Assembly (NCBI GenBank): GCA_003554345.1
Contig: PWGE01000001.1
Location: 1-15,319, forward strand
Direction of reading: 5' to 3'
DNA: 15,319 bases
DNA from: T1SED10-198M sp003554345 [NCBI: Candidatus Sumerlaeota bacterium]
Lineage (GTDB): Bacteria; Sumerlaeota; T1SED10-198M
Shown in pieces: positions 5,802-13,954 of the stretch; the stretch's first letter is position 1; every line of letters begins with the position of its first letter. The translations under genes and the position numbers were made by a program. The notes under the pieces were generated by a model. It saw nothing but the letters and a program-made list of their open reading frames with translations. It made no database searches and was not told the DNA's origin.

Positions 5802-7095
5802 AAAAGAACTTTATCTTTACCTGGAAAATTTAAAAAACAAAGTCTTTTCTCATGATGGTCGAAAAATAAAAATTCTCGAATTCGGACAGCGTAATTTTGA
5901 AGAAGGACCGGATTTTTGCCGGGCACTGGTGCAGATTGACGATACCAGGCATCGTGGCGCCATAGAACTTCATCTCAGGGCAAAAGACTGGTACCGTCAT
6001 TATCATCATATAAACCCTCTCTATGATAAGGTGTTGTTGCATCTTGTCTGGGAGGATGATGTTACCGTACCCACAGTTTTTAATAATAGAGGACATCTCA
6101 TTCCAACCCTTTCGATTCAGAAAATGAAAATACGCCGTAAGATGCTCCATTCGTGGATATGCCCTCATCAAAAATTACTCAATTCCCTGGATGATCTGGA
6201 GTACCTGGGATGGCAGCGTACCGGTCAAAGGATAGAGAGATTCCAGGTTATGATAAAAAAGAAAGGATGGGAAGAAGCGCTCTATCATCAGTTATTTCGA
6301 AACCTTATGTACAGGAAAAACATCCACCTGCCGGTATTGGTACCGCTGAAAGAGCTCAGGAAAACCGGGAAGGAAGGTGTGGGTGAGGAAAGGGAATTTG
6401 CTTATTTTCAACGATACCATTTTATGCCCCCGAAAATATCAGATGAATACAGCCGTCGTTACAGGGATTATTGCCTTCAGCGAAGCAGTTCAGAGGTTAT
6501 AAACGAACATTCTCTCTATGGATGTCGGCCCTATAATTATCCCTTACGCCGGATGGCAGGTTTGCTTATTTTGTATGATTATTTTTCTTATGATTTTTAT
6601 GGACGTATTTATTCAGATTGGTCTCGTCAAAATGGCAAAATGGAAATTTCTCAGCTCATATATCATTATTATACCCAATTTGATAAACATCGAACATCTT
6701 ACTGGCACTATCATTCCTCGTGGGGTAAAACAACCACTGCAAGGGTGGCTCTTATCGGAAAGCAACGCTGGAAGAACATTTTATTCAATACTCTTTTGCC
6801 TTTTTTATTGATAAAAGCCCGGAAATCCGGGCATACCGATTTTGCAGCAACCATAGAAAAGTGGATATATTCTATGCCACTCATGGAGCAAAATTACCAG
6901 GAACGTTTTATCAGGAGCCACCTTTCCTTCAACCCACGAAAGGCTCTTCATCAATATGGTCTTTTATTGATGTATGCCGGCTGCTTTAACCATGCTCAAA
7001 AAGACTGTTCGCACTGCCTGGAAATGTTGAAAAGTGACAGAAGTTCCTTTATTCATCAGAAGAACAAGAGGAGAGAAGGCTTCTTCCCATTTTGA
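5791..7095 (+). CDS. DUF2851 family protein
   Basis: This protein of about 434 residues matches the DUF2851 family. The N-terminal block is clear: FGQRNFEEGPDFCRALVQID (31-50), GAIELHLRAKDWYRH (56-70) and NPLYDKVLLHLVWEDD (75-90). It has several conserved His, Asp and Trp residues. The middle is rich in Tyr, Arg and His, and the C-terminus has a CSHC pair. I know of no established function; the His/Asp pattern hints at a metal or nucleic-acid enzyme but that is speculation. There is no signal peptide or membrane segment, so it is probably cytoplasmic. The TTG start at 5791 is set by the ribosome binding site and the usual family N-terminus. It overlaps the glycosyltransferase by 11 bp and ends the unit. 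Confidence 0.85.
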   Translation: MKNEKELYLYLENLKNKVFSHDGRKIKILEFGQRNFEEGPDFCRALVQIDDTRHRGAIELHLRAKDWYRHYHHINPLYDKVLLHLVWEDDVTVPTVFNNRGHLIPTLSIQKMKIRRKMLHSWICPHQKLLNSLDDLEYLGWQRTGQRIERFQVMIKKKGWEEALYHQLFRNLMYRKNIHLPVLVPLKELRKTGKEGVGEEREFAYFQRYHFMPPKISDEYSRRYRDYCLQRSSSEVINEHSLYGCRPYNYPLRRMAGLLILYDYFSYDFYGRIYSDWSRQNGKMEISQLIYHYYTQFDKHRTSYWHYHSSWGKTTTARVALIGKQRWKNILFNTLLPFLLIKARKSGHTDFAATIEKWIYSMPLMEQNYQERFIRSHLSFNPRKALHQYGLLLMYAGCFNHAQKDCSHCLEMLKSDRSSFIHQKNKRREGFFPF

Positions 7096-7102
7096 TTTCT
7101 AA

Positions 7103-7111
7103 TGTTATAAT
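7103..7111 (+). promoter_or_regulatory. extended -10 promoter before nrdR
   Basis: TGTTATAAT combines a perfect -10 hexamer (7106-7111) with an extended TG at the correct distance. The -35 region is poor, which extended -10 promoters tolerate. The transcript would start near 7118, giving a leader of about 20 nt with no Shine-Dalgarno. AAAATT/AATTTT (7115-7130) forms a short palindrome across the start point. Confidence 0.5.
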
Positions 7112-7137
7112 GGTAAAATTCATTAATTTTAATTCTT

Positions 7138-7617
7138 ATGCGCTGTCCATATTGTACGAATAATAATACCAGGGTCACTGATTCCCGGGAACGGGAATCG
7201 GGAGAAGCGATATGGAGACGGCGTTTTTGTCCACAATGTAAAAAAAAATTCAGCACCCATGAACGGGTGGAAAGTATATCCGTTGTCGTATGTAAACGGG
7301 ACGGCAAGAAAGAACTCTATCATCGGGATAAGGTGTTGGGCGGTCTTCTCCGGGCATGCAAAAAACGACCGGTGAATCACCTGCAGATGGAAGAGATAGT
7401 AACTAATCTCGAACAGAACCTGCGCTCAAGAGAAGTTAAGGAAATTTCAACACATGAGATTGGAGAATATGTAATGGATTCGCTCAAAAATCTGGATAAC
7501 GTGGCTTATTTACGCTTTGCATCTGTCTATAAGGATTTTAAGGATATAGATGACTTTATCCAGGAAATGGGAGATTTTGCCAAAAAGGACCGTTCCAGGG
7601 AGATGAACAATGAGTGA
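7138..7617 (+). CDS. nrdR: transcriptional repressor NrdR
   Basis: This 159-residue protein is a zinc-ribbon plus ATP-cone regulator. It represses ribonucleotide reductase genes when bound to ATP/dATP. The zinc ribbon has Cys3, Cys6, Cys31 and Cys34, with the family signature DSRERESGEAIWRRRFCP between and after the first pair. The ATP-cone spans about residues 49-139 and ends in the typical ASVYKDFKDIDDF. Length is normal. The start agrees with the invariant MRCPYC N-terminus, though no Shine-Dalgarno is present. It leads a four-gene unit and overlaps cimA by 8 bp. No ribonucleotide reductase gene is in the window, so its targets lie elsewhere. Confidence 0.97.
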   Translation: MRCPYCTNNNTRVTDSRERESGEAIWRRRFCPQCKKKFSTHERVESISVVVCKRDGKKELYHRDKVLGGLLRACKKRPVNHLQMEEIVTNLEQNLRSREVKEISTHEIGEYVMDSLKNLDNVAYLRFASVYKDFKDIDDFIQEMGDFAKKDRSREMNNE

Positions 7618-9199
7618 GAAAGTGTATATCTTTGATACTTTACTGAGAGATGGAGAGCAGGGTGAGAATGTCAGTTTTGCTCTTCCGGATAAAATTGCCA
7701 TAGCTCAAAAACTGGATGAATTTGGTATTGACTATATCGAAGGGGGATGGCCGGGCTCCAATCCCAAGGCAGTTGCTTTTTTCAGGGAGATGAAAAATAT
7801 TACCCTGAGATATTCCAGGCTGGTAGCTTTCGGAAGTACCAGGAGACGTGATACTTCTCCCGCGGATGATAAGAATATTCAGGCATTACTGGAAGCAGAA
7901 ACGCCGACCATTGCTATTTTTGGCAAATCCTGGGATTTGCATGTGAAGGAAGCTTTAAAGGTATCCCTGGAAGAAAATCTCCGGATGGTCACCGATTCTG
8001 TTTCTTATTTGAAGGATAAAGGAAAAGAACTCATTTTTGATGCCGAGCATTTTTTTGACGGCTACAAGGAAAATCGCCAGTATGCCATGCAGGTTCTGGA
8101 ACATGCCGTGCAAGCAGGCGCTGATGTGCTCTCTCTGTGTGATACAAATGGCGGTTCTCTGCCCCATGAAATAGAAGCCATTGTCCATGAGGTCTGTCAA
8201 CGCTATCCGGATACTACTGTGGGAATTCATGCGCATAATGATTCCGGTCTGGGCATTGCCAATAGTCTGATGGCTGTGAAAGCAGGTGCCCGTCATGTGC
8301 AGGGGACGATCAATGGTTTTGGAGAGCGAACCGGAAACGCCGATTTATGTGCGATTATTCCCGGTTTGAATCTGAAAATGGGATACACCGCCATAGAGCC
8401 GGAGAGATTACAGCTTCTTACGCCCCTTTCCCGCTTTATCTATGAACAGTGCAATCTGCTTCCGGATGAAAAACAGCCCTATGTGGGGTCCAGTGCCTTT
8501 GCTCATAAAGGGGGGATTCATGTAAGTGCTGTGCAGAAAAATCCTCGTACCTATGAGCATATTGAGCCCACTCATATTGGAAATGAGCGGAGAATTCTTA
8601 TTTCAGAACTTGCCGGGCGGTCTAATTTTATTGCCAAAGCATCCACTTTTAAGGTGGCAGAATTGAAATCTGATGAAGAGGTGAAAAAGGTTTTAACCCA
8701 GGTGAAAAACCTGGAAAATAAGGGGTATCATTTTGAGGTGGCTGAAGCTTCCCTGGAAATTCTGGTCAAAAAAGTGCTGGGCGACCATCAGGATTTTTTC
8801 TCTCTTGATGGCTTCAGAGTATATATCTCTAAACACATCAATAAAGAAACGTGGACAGAAGCCTCGGTAAAATTGAGCGTTAATAATGTCTATGAACATA
8901 CTGCCGGTGAAGGAAATGGACCCGTCGATGCCCTGAATGTGGCTTTGCGAAAAGCAGTGGAAAAATTTTATCCTTCATTAAAATCGGTGAAGCTGATAGA
9001 TTATAAGGTCCGGGTTTTGGATGTATATGAAGGAACAGGGGCCACAGTACGGGTGCTCATTACCTCTACTGATGGTGAGCATCAGTGGACCACCATGGGA
9101 GTCTCCCCCGATATTATAGAGGCATCCTACCGGGCACTTGTGGATAGTATTGAATACAAGCTTTTTCTTGAGGAAAAGAATAATGAGGGCGGTAAATGA
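7610..9199 (+). CDS. cimA: (R)-citramalate synthase
   Basis: This 529-residue enzyme belongs to the LeuA/CimA family. It should condense pyruvate with acetyl-CoA to (R)-citramalate, the first step of the threonine-independent route to isoleucine. The TIM barrel begins FDTLLRDGEQG, with Arg13-Asp14 in the active site. Metal-binding HAHND is at residues 207-211 and NGFGERTGNADL at 235-246. A C-terminal regulatory LeuA-type domain covers about 400-520. The second Thr of the usual DTTLRDG motif is Leu here. The overall layout fits CimA rather than 2-isopropylmalate synthase, but specificity is judged by family resemblance. AGGGAG (7597-7602) supports ATG 7610. HisS starts directly after its stop codon. 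Confidence 0.88.
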   Translation: MSEKVYIFDTLLRDGEQGENVSFALPDKIAIAQKLDEFGIDYIEGGWPGSNPKAVAFFREMKNITLRYSRLVAFGSTRRRDTSPADDKNIQALLEAETPTIAIFGKSWDLHVKEALKVSLEENLRMVTDSVSYLKDKGKELIFDAEHFFDGYKENRQYAMQVLEHAVQAGADVLSLCDTNGGSLPHEIEAIVHEVCQRYPDTTVGIHAHNDSGLGIANSLMAVKAGARHVQGTINGFGERTGNADLCAIIPGLNLKMGYTAIEPERLQLLTPLSRFIYEQCNLLPDEKQPYVGSSAFAHKGGIHVSAVQKNPRTYEHIEPTHIGNERRILISELAGRSNFIAKASTFKVAELKSDEEVKKVLTQVKNLENKGYHFEVAEASLEILVKKVLGDHQDFFSLDGFRVYISKHINKETWTEASVKLSVNNVYEHTAGEGNGPVDALNVALRKAVEKFYPSLKSVKLIDYKVRVLDVYEGTGATVRVLITSTDGEHQWTTMGVSPDIIEASYRALVDSIEYKLFLEEKNNEGGK

Positions 9200-10459
9200 A
9201 TGAAGTACCGGATTCCTAAGGGCACCGTTGACCTGTATTCGCCCCACATTCACTACTCCCAGGCAGTCTACTCACATGCCTGTCACCTCTTTACAAGATA
9301 CGGATTCAGCGAGGTTGTTACGCCTGTATTTGAGCATACAGATATTTTTGTGCGCAGTATTGGAGAAAGCTCCGATATTGTCCATAAAGAAATGTATACC
9401 TTTAATGATCGCAGCGGCAGGTCCCTGACTCTTCGTCCGGAAGGGACAGCAGGAGTAGTGCGGGCTTACCTGGGAAATAAGCAAACCAATGTTGATGCGC
9501 ACCAACGATGGTTTTACTTTGGCCCCATGTTTCGCTATGAAAGGCCTCAAAAAGGGAGATATCGCCAGTTTTATCAGCTTGGCGTAGAAATTTTCGGTTG
9601 TGAAAATCCTTATTATGATGCTGAGCTTATTGCCCTGTTGGCAGAATATATTGAATCTTTTCAGATTCCGGAGTATGATCTGAAAATCAATAATATAGGC
9701 TGTAAAGAATGTCGGCCGACTTATAACAGACAGCTTCAAGAGTATCTTTCCCGCTATACTTCTCAACTCTGTAACGACTGTCAGTATCGCCTTTCTCACA
9801 ATCCTCTTCGGGTATTTGACTGTAAGAATAAGGCATGCAGGCAGATCTGGGAAGAAGCGCCGCTTATACATGAAGCAGCCTGTCCCTCCTGTCAGAGCCA
9901 CTATGAAAATGCACTGTTCTGGTTGGATCAACTGGATGTTTCCTACGTTCAGGACCCTTTTCTGGTGCGGGGATTTGATTATTATACCCGGCTGGTATTT
10001 GAATTTTGCAGTAATAAACTGGGAGCACAGGATGCCTTTCTCGGCGGAGGAAGATATGATAATCTGGTTGAGGAGTTCGGAGGAAAACCCACCCCGGCCC
10101 TGGGAGCGAGTTTTGGCGTGGAACGCTTAATCCTCCTTATGAAAGAGTATGAGTATTCTGCTCAGCCGGATATTCCCTTTTACTATTTTGTCGTATTTGA
10201 CAGGGAGAACTGTCGGCAAAATGTGCCTTTTATTCAATGGATGAGGCGACAGGGATATCCTGTTCTCATTGGAGATTACAACCGCTCTTTGAAGTATCAG
10301 TTTAAAGAAGCCGACCGAAAAAATGCTGACTATGTTCTGATACGAGGAGAGAATGAAATAGCGGAGGATACGATACAGGTCAAAAACATACGATCCTCTC
10401 AACAGGACAATATATCTCTTTCAGAGTTTAAACAACAAGCAGGGAGCAACAACACGTGA
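9200..10459 (+). CDS. hisS: histidyl-tRNA synthetase
   Basis: This 419-residue class II aminoacyl-tRNA synthetase charges tRNA-His. Motif 2 is FRYERPQKGRYRQFYQ at residues 111-126. The histidine-specific motifs are LVRGFDYYTR (255-264) and FLGGGRYDNLV (280-290), and motif 3 is GASFGVERL (302-310). Between the catalytic motifs lies an insertion with eight cysteines in four pairs (168/171, 191/194, 208/213, 228/231), which could bind zinc. Similar cysteine-containing insertions occur in many bacterial HisRS. GAGGGCGG (9185-9192) precedes the ATG, which follows the cimA stop without any gap. The 3' end overlaps aspS by 4 bp. Confidence 0.97.
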   Translation: MKYRIPKGTVDLYSPHIHYSQAVYSHACHLFTRYGFSEVVTPVFEHTDIFVRSIGESSDIVHKEMYTFNDRSGRSLTLRPEGTAGVVRAYLGNKQTNVDAHQRWFYFGPMFRYERPQKGRYRQFYQLGVEIFGCENPYYDAELIALLAEYIESFQIPEYDLKINNIGCKECRPTYNRQLQEYLSRYTSQLCNDCQYRLSHNPLRVFDCKNKACRQIWEEAPLIHEAACPSCQSHYENALFWLDQLDVSYVQDPFLVRGFDYYTRLVFEFCSNKLGAQDAFLGGGRYDNLVEEFGGKPTPALGASFGVERLILLMKEYEYSAQPDIPFYYFVVFDRENCRQNVPFIQWMRRQGYPVLIGDYNRSLKYQFKEADRKNADYVLIRGENEIAEDTIQVKNIRSSQQDNISLSEFKQQAGSNNT

Positions 10460-12243
10460 ACAACATTTCAACGATGAGAACCCATTACTGTGGCGAATTA
10501 ACCAGTGAGATGATTGGTGAGAATGTCACCCTTTGTGGTTGGGTCAACAGCACCCGTGATCACGGAGGTCTTATTTTTATTGATTTAAGAGATGTCAGTG
10601 GCATCGTTCAGTCTGTAATCGATCCGGTAGATACTCCGCAGGCTCATAAAAAAGGTCATCAGGTACGGGATGAATTTGTTTTACAGTTAACAGGAAAAAT
10701 CGTCCGGCGTCCCGAAGAAACCATAAATCCTCGACTGAAAACAGGTGAAATAGAAGTAGAGGTGGCTACTCTTGAGATATTAAATGCATCCCGTCCACTT
10801 CCTTTTCAGATTGATGAGGCAAAAGATATATCAGAAGAAGTACGTTTAAGATACCGGTTTTTAGATCTCAGACGAGCGGAAATGCAGAAAAAGCTTAAAA
10901 CACGTCATCAGGTTTACCAGATTACCCGCCGTATACTTGATAAGCATCGTTTTACAGAAGTAGAAACACCCATTTTGTCGCGGAGTACCCCAGAGGGTGC
11001 ACGAGATTATCTTGTTCCCAGCCGGGTGCATGCGGGCAAATTTTATGCCCTTCCTCAATCACCTCAGCTCTTCAAACAGTTACTGATGGTTTCAGGCGTA
11101 GAACGATACTATCAATTTGCCCGCTGTTTTCGTGATGAAGACCTGCGGGCGGATCGCCAACCGGAACATACCCAGATTGATATGGAAATGTCTTATGTGA
11201 ATGAAGAAGATATTCTTCTTATTGTCGAAGAACTGGCTCGTTCACTCTTCAGAGAAGTAAAGGCAGTGGACCTGCCCTCAGAATTTCCCCGTATGACCTA
11301 TCAGGAAGCGATGTTAAAGTACGGTACCGACAGACCGGACTTGCGGATCCCCCTGGAAATTAAAGATGTTTCTGAGCTGGTAAAGGATTCGGAATTTAAG
11401 GTGTTTACTGCTACCATCCAAAAGGGCGGTGTGGTTCGAGGATTATGTATCCCCGGCGGCGCTGTTTTATCCCGTAAAGATCTTGATGATTATACTTCTT
11501 TTGCCGGTAATTACGGTGCTAAAGGAATGGCGTGGATAAAATGTCAGGAAGATGGCCTGCAGTCACGTATCCTTAAATTCTTTCCTGAAAAAATGCTTGC
11601 GGAACTTCAGGAAGTATTTTCGGCAAAAGCCGGGGACTTGATGGTCTTTATTGCCGACAGAGAATCAGTAGCCTGTCAGACCCTGGCCCAATTACGTTTA
11701 AAATTTGCCGAACAATTTTCGCTTGTGGAAGAAGGTTATAGACCGTTATGGGTGACCAATTTTCCCATGATGGAGTATAATGAAGAAGAAAAACGCTGGG
11801 AAGCGATGCATCACCCTTTCACCTCTCCTCTTGAAGAGGATATTCCCTACCTGGAAAAAGACCCCTCAAGGGTCCGTGCTCGTGCCTATGATCTGGTAGT
11901 GAATGGTACAGAGCTTGGTGGGGGAAGTATTCGTATTCACAGGCAGGAAGTGCAGGAAAAAGTTTTTCGAAGCCTGGGGATGGACAAAAAAGATGTTCAG
12001 GAACAATTCGGCTTTTTTCTCAATGCCCTTCAGTATGGGACTCCTCCCCACGGAGGTCTGGCAATTGGGCTGGATCGACTCTGTATGATCCTGACAGATT
12101 CTTCTTCTATTCGGGATGTCATTCCTTTTCCTAAAACCCAGCGGGCTATTTCTCTGGTATCAGGAGAGCCTGCTCCTGTATATGAAAAACAGCTGGAAGA
12201 ACTTCATATTAAAGTGATGGAAGAAGAAGAGGAAGAAAAATAG
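10456..12243 (+). CDS. aspS: aspartyl-tRNA synthetase
   Basis: This 595-residue enzyme is a bacterial-type AspRS. An N-terminal OB-fold anticodon-binding domain (MRTHYCGELT onward) is followed by the class II catalytic core with CFRDEDLRADRQPEHTQID as motif 2. The bacterial GAD insertion domain lies at about residues 300-420. The C-terminus carries GGLAIGLDRL as motif 3. GTG 10456 overlaps the hisS stop as GTGA and has AGGGAG (10441-10446) 9 nt upstream; ATG 10474 would give the classical MRTHYC start but lacks a ribosome binding site. The OB-fold loop reads STRDHGGL, with His where E. coli has Leu30. That residue has been linked to relaxed tRNA-Asp/Asn discrimination in other species. Confidence 0.97.
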   Translation: MNNISTMRTHYCGELTSEMIGENVTLCGWVNSTRDHGGLIFIDLRDVSGIVQSVIDPVDTPQAHKKGHQVRDEFVLQLTGKIVRRPEETINPRLKTGEIEVEVATLEILNASRPLPFQIDEAKDISEEVRLRYRFLDLRRAEMQKKLKTRHQVYQITRRILDKHRFTEVETPILSRSTPEGARDYLVPSRVHAGKFYALPQSPQLFKQLLMVSGVERYYQFARCFRDEDLRADRQPEHTQIDMEMSYVNEEDILLIVEELARSLFREVKAVDLPSEFPRMTYQEAMLKYGTDRPDLRIPLEIKDVSELVKDSEFKVFTATIQKGGVVRGLCIPGGAVLSRKDLDDYTSFAGNYGAKGMAWIKCQEDGLQSRILKFFPEKMLAELQEVFSAKAGDLMVFIADRESVACQTLAQLRLKFAEQFSLVEEGYRPLWVTNFPMMEYNEEEKRWEAMHHPFTSPLEEDIPYLEKDPSRVRARAYDLVVNGTELGGGSIRIHRQEVQEKVFRSLGMDKKDVQEQFGFFLNALQYGTPPHGGLAIGLDRLCMILTDSSSIRDVIPFPKTQRAISLVSGEPAPVYEKQLEELHIKVMEEEEEEK

Positions 12244-12278
12244 GTTTTACTGCTAGTTTTAACAGCTGAACAAAAAAG

Positions 12279-12313
12279 AAAAAGGAGGATGGCAAGCCAT
12301 CCTCCTTTTTTTT
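12279..12313. terminator. strong intrinsic terminator, probably bidirectional
   Basis: GGAGGATGG (12284-12292) and CCATCCTCC (12297-12305) pair perfectly around the loop CAAG, followed by eight T residues (12306-12313). An A-rich run (12272-12283) on the left gives a matching T-run for the other strand. It sits between the convergent ends of aspS and tolB and can serve both. Confidence 0.92.
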
Positions 12314-12336
12314 ATGGTACGTTTTTTCTGTCAGGT

Positions 12337-13620
12337 TTAATAGTAAAAATCGGATGGCGCCGGGTTCTTATTCAATCCTTCATAATCAGTAAGCATGGTG
12401 CGGTTACTGCCGTCTGAGTTCATTCTGTAAACCCGCCAGTTATTCTCTTCGTTGGAAATAAAATAGATGAATTCTCCACAGGGAGACCATGATGGTTGAT
12501 AGGAATCAAATTGTCCCTCGGTGATGACCTCAAAATCAGTACCATTTGCATTCACGGTGGCAATTTGAAAGTAGGGACCTACCCGGGTGGTCAGGGCAAT
12601 TTCGTCTCTGACAGACCAAACCGGTTCTGATTGCATCACATTTTCGCGGGTTAAACGCCTGGTATCCTCTGTTTCATAGTCCATAACATAGGCACGGAGC
12701 GGTCCTGCCCGGTCGGAAGTAAACACAAGGTAATCACCACAGGGGGACCAGCAGGGGTCGGATTCAATAGCCCGGGTAGTGGTGGTCAGCCGGCGGACAT
12801 CATTGCCATTCGGATCCATGGAGTATAACTCAGGATTTCCTTCTTTACCTAATGCTACTACAATACGGTTCCGAACATTGGAATAGGTTGCGCCTAAATT
12901 CTGGAGCGGAGAATCGGAAATAACCTTTATTTCTCCACTTTGCATGTCAAGGCGGAAGAGGTCGGGGTTCACATAACGATAGGAAGTAAAATAGAGAAAA
13001 CTATTGTCTATAGCCCATTCTGGTGCTACGAGCAGACTGTTTTGACGGGTTATACGCCGGTCATTATGACCATCCCAGTCCATGACGTGTATCTCTGTTT
13101 CTCCGGAAGCGTCAGAAATATAGGCAATACGGGAAGAAAAAGAAGCCTGTGCTCCGGTAAGATTATAAAAAATGTCGGATGATATCCGGTGTGCAAGTCC
13201 TCTTTGATTTCCTGCCGGTGTTGACATCTCCCTGTTGAGTATTATCCCTCTTGCACGAATATCAAAGATACCGAACTCTGCATGAAGGCGTTCATTTCTT
13301 TCTTCTACACGGCCAAAGATAACAAACTGGGCGTCAACTTCTTCCCAGTCATCGTAGTTCGGTCTGATGCGTGTCTCTCTGTACAAAGGACTGGAAACTT
13401 CTTCCAGGTTAGTGGATGTTACGTTGAAATGCGGGTATGCTGAAAAGTTGTCGATAATAACCTCACGAATTTCTTCACCCGCATCAATATCGGTATCAAA
13501 TTCAGCGACTGCTAAAGCATAGTGCTCGACACCTCTTTCCAGTACTATTTCTACTCCCCATATTCCTGTTGTCAGGAAACAGAGAAATAACAAACTACAG
13601 AAGATTCGTAATTGTTTCAT
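12337..13620 (-). CDS. tolB: TolB-like periplasmic beta-propeller protein
   Basis: This 427-residue protein has a signal peptide (about 1-22, ending near TTGIWG), then a TolB N-terminal domain (about 25-160). A beta-propeller made of PD40-type repeats follows, for example YLVFTSDRAGPLRAYVMD and FIYFISNEENNWRVYRMNSDG. TolB belongs to the Tol-Pal envelope-integrity system and contacts Pal and TolA in the periplasm. The other tol genes are not in the window, so a Tol role is inferred. Two repeats read WSPCG where PD40 usually has SPDG. GGGAG lies 7 nt before the ATG, inside the preceding gene, which overlaps by 26 bp. The gene ends near the shared terminator. Length is normal for TolB. Confidence 0.87.
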   Translation of the reverse strand: MKQLRIFCSLLFLCFLTTGIWGVEIVLERGVEHYALAVAEFDTDIDAGEEIREVIIDNFSAYPHFNVTSTNLEEVSSPLYRETRIRPNYDDWEEVDAQFVIFGRVEERNERLHAEFGIFDIRARGIILNREMSTPAGNQRGLAHRISSDIFYNLTGAQASFSSRIAYISDASGETEIHVMDWDGHNDRRITRQNSLLVAPEWAIDNSFLYFTSYRYVNPDLFRLDMQSGEIKVISDSPLQNLGATYSNVRNRIVVALGKEGNPELYSMDPNGNDVRRLTTTTRAIESDPCWSPCGDYLVFTSDRAGPLRAYVMDYETEDTRRLTRENVMQSEPVWSVRDEIALTTRVGPYFQIATVNANGTDFEVITEGQFDSYQPSWSPCGEFIYFISNEENNWRVYRMNSDGSNRTMLTDYEGLNKNPAPSDFYY

Positions 13621-13945
13621 AAATTGCTCCCATCCAGCCTGTAATTATTTCACGGATAGTTCCTATCCAGCCTCTCGTATATATTATATATATTAAAATT
13701 GCGATTATAACAAGGGTGGCTATTTTATAAATAGATCTGAACACCAGGTTGCGGACCCTGTAAAAGCGGGAAGAAGCCAGATGCTTCTCTTTTTTTTCCT
13801 TAAACTGAAAATACTTTTTGCCACAATCGGCAGAACAAAATTTATGATCCTTGATATTTACAATGCAATCACTGCATAAAGGTTTAAGGCAATTGTGACA
13901 GCGGCTGACAGCCACGGTATCAGTATGCCTGAAGCAGTATGCCAT
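13595..13945 (-). CDS. B-box-like zinc finger protein with one membrane segment
   Basis: This 116-residue protein starts with a cysteine/histidine-rich module: Cys4, His7, Cys16, Cys19, Cys24, Cys27, His34, Cys37 and Cys41. The spacing resembles a B-box zinc finger binding two zinc ions. A basic linker (KEKKEKH) leads to a single membrane segment (about 72-90, rich in Ile). The C-terminal tail holds an 11-residue tandem repeat, GWIGTIREIIT then GWMGAIYETIT. By the positive-inside rule the zinc module is probably cytoplasmic. It starts 9 bp after the yidC stop and overlaps tolB by 26 bp, so it belongs to this operon. The function is unknown; a role in membrane-protein biogenesis is only a guess from its neighbours. 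Only a weak ribosome binding site is visible. Confidence 0.8.
   Translation of the reverse strand: MAYCFRHTDTVAVSRCHNCLKPLCSDCIVNIKDHKFCSADCGKKYFQFKEKKEKHLASSRFYRVRNLVFRSIYKIATLVIIAILIYIIYTRGWIGTIREIITGWMGAIYETITNLL
13607..13672 (-). repeat. 33-bp tandem duplication spanning the tolB start
   Basis: Two adjacent 33-bp units (13640-13672 and 13607-13639) are identical at 25 of 33 bases when read on the minus strand. Both code in the same frame in the zinc-finger gene. The second unit also carries the tolB ribosome binding site and ATG. At the matching place the first unit has GTG AAA TAA, a start codon followed almost at once by a stop. Confidence 0.8.
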
Positions 13946-13954
13946 ATTATGCTT

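Noticed and set aside
7096-7137. NrdR box before nrdR
   Set aside because: The AT-rich palindrome there does not resemble the ACACTATATAT-type consensus and occurs only once.
9272-9931. 219-codon antisense frame inside hisS
   Set aside because: Long but fully opposite a well-conserved HisRS; composition looks like a shadow and there is no start signal.
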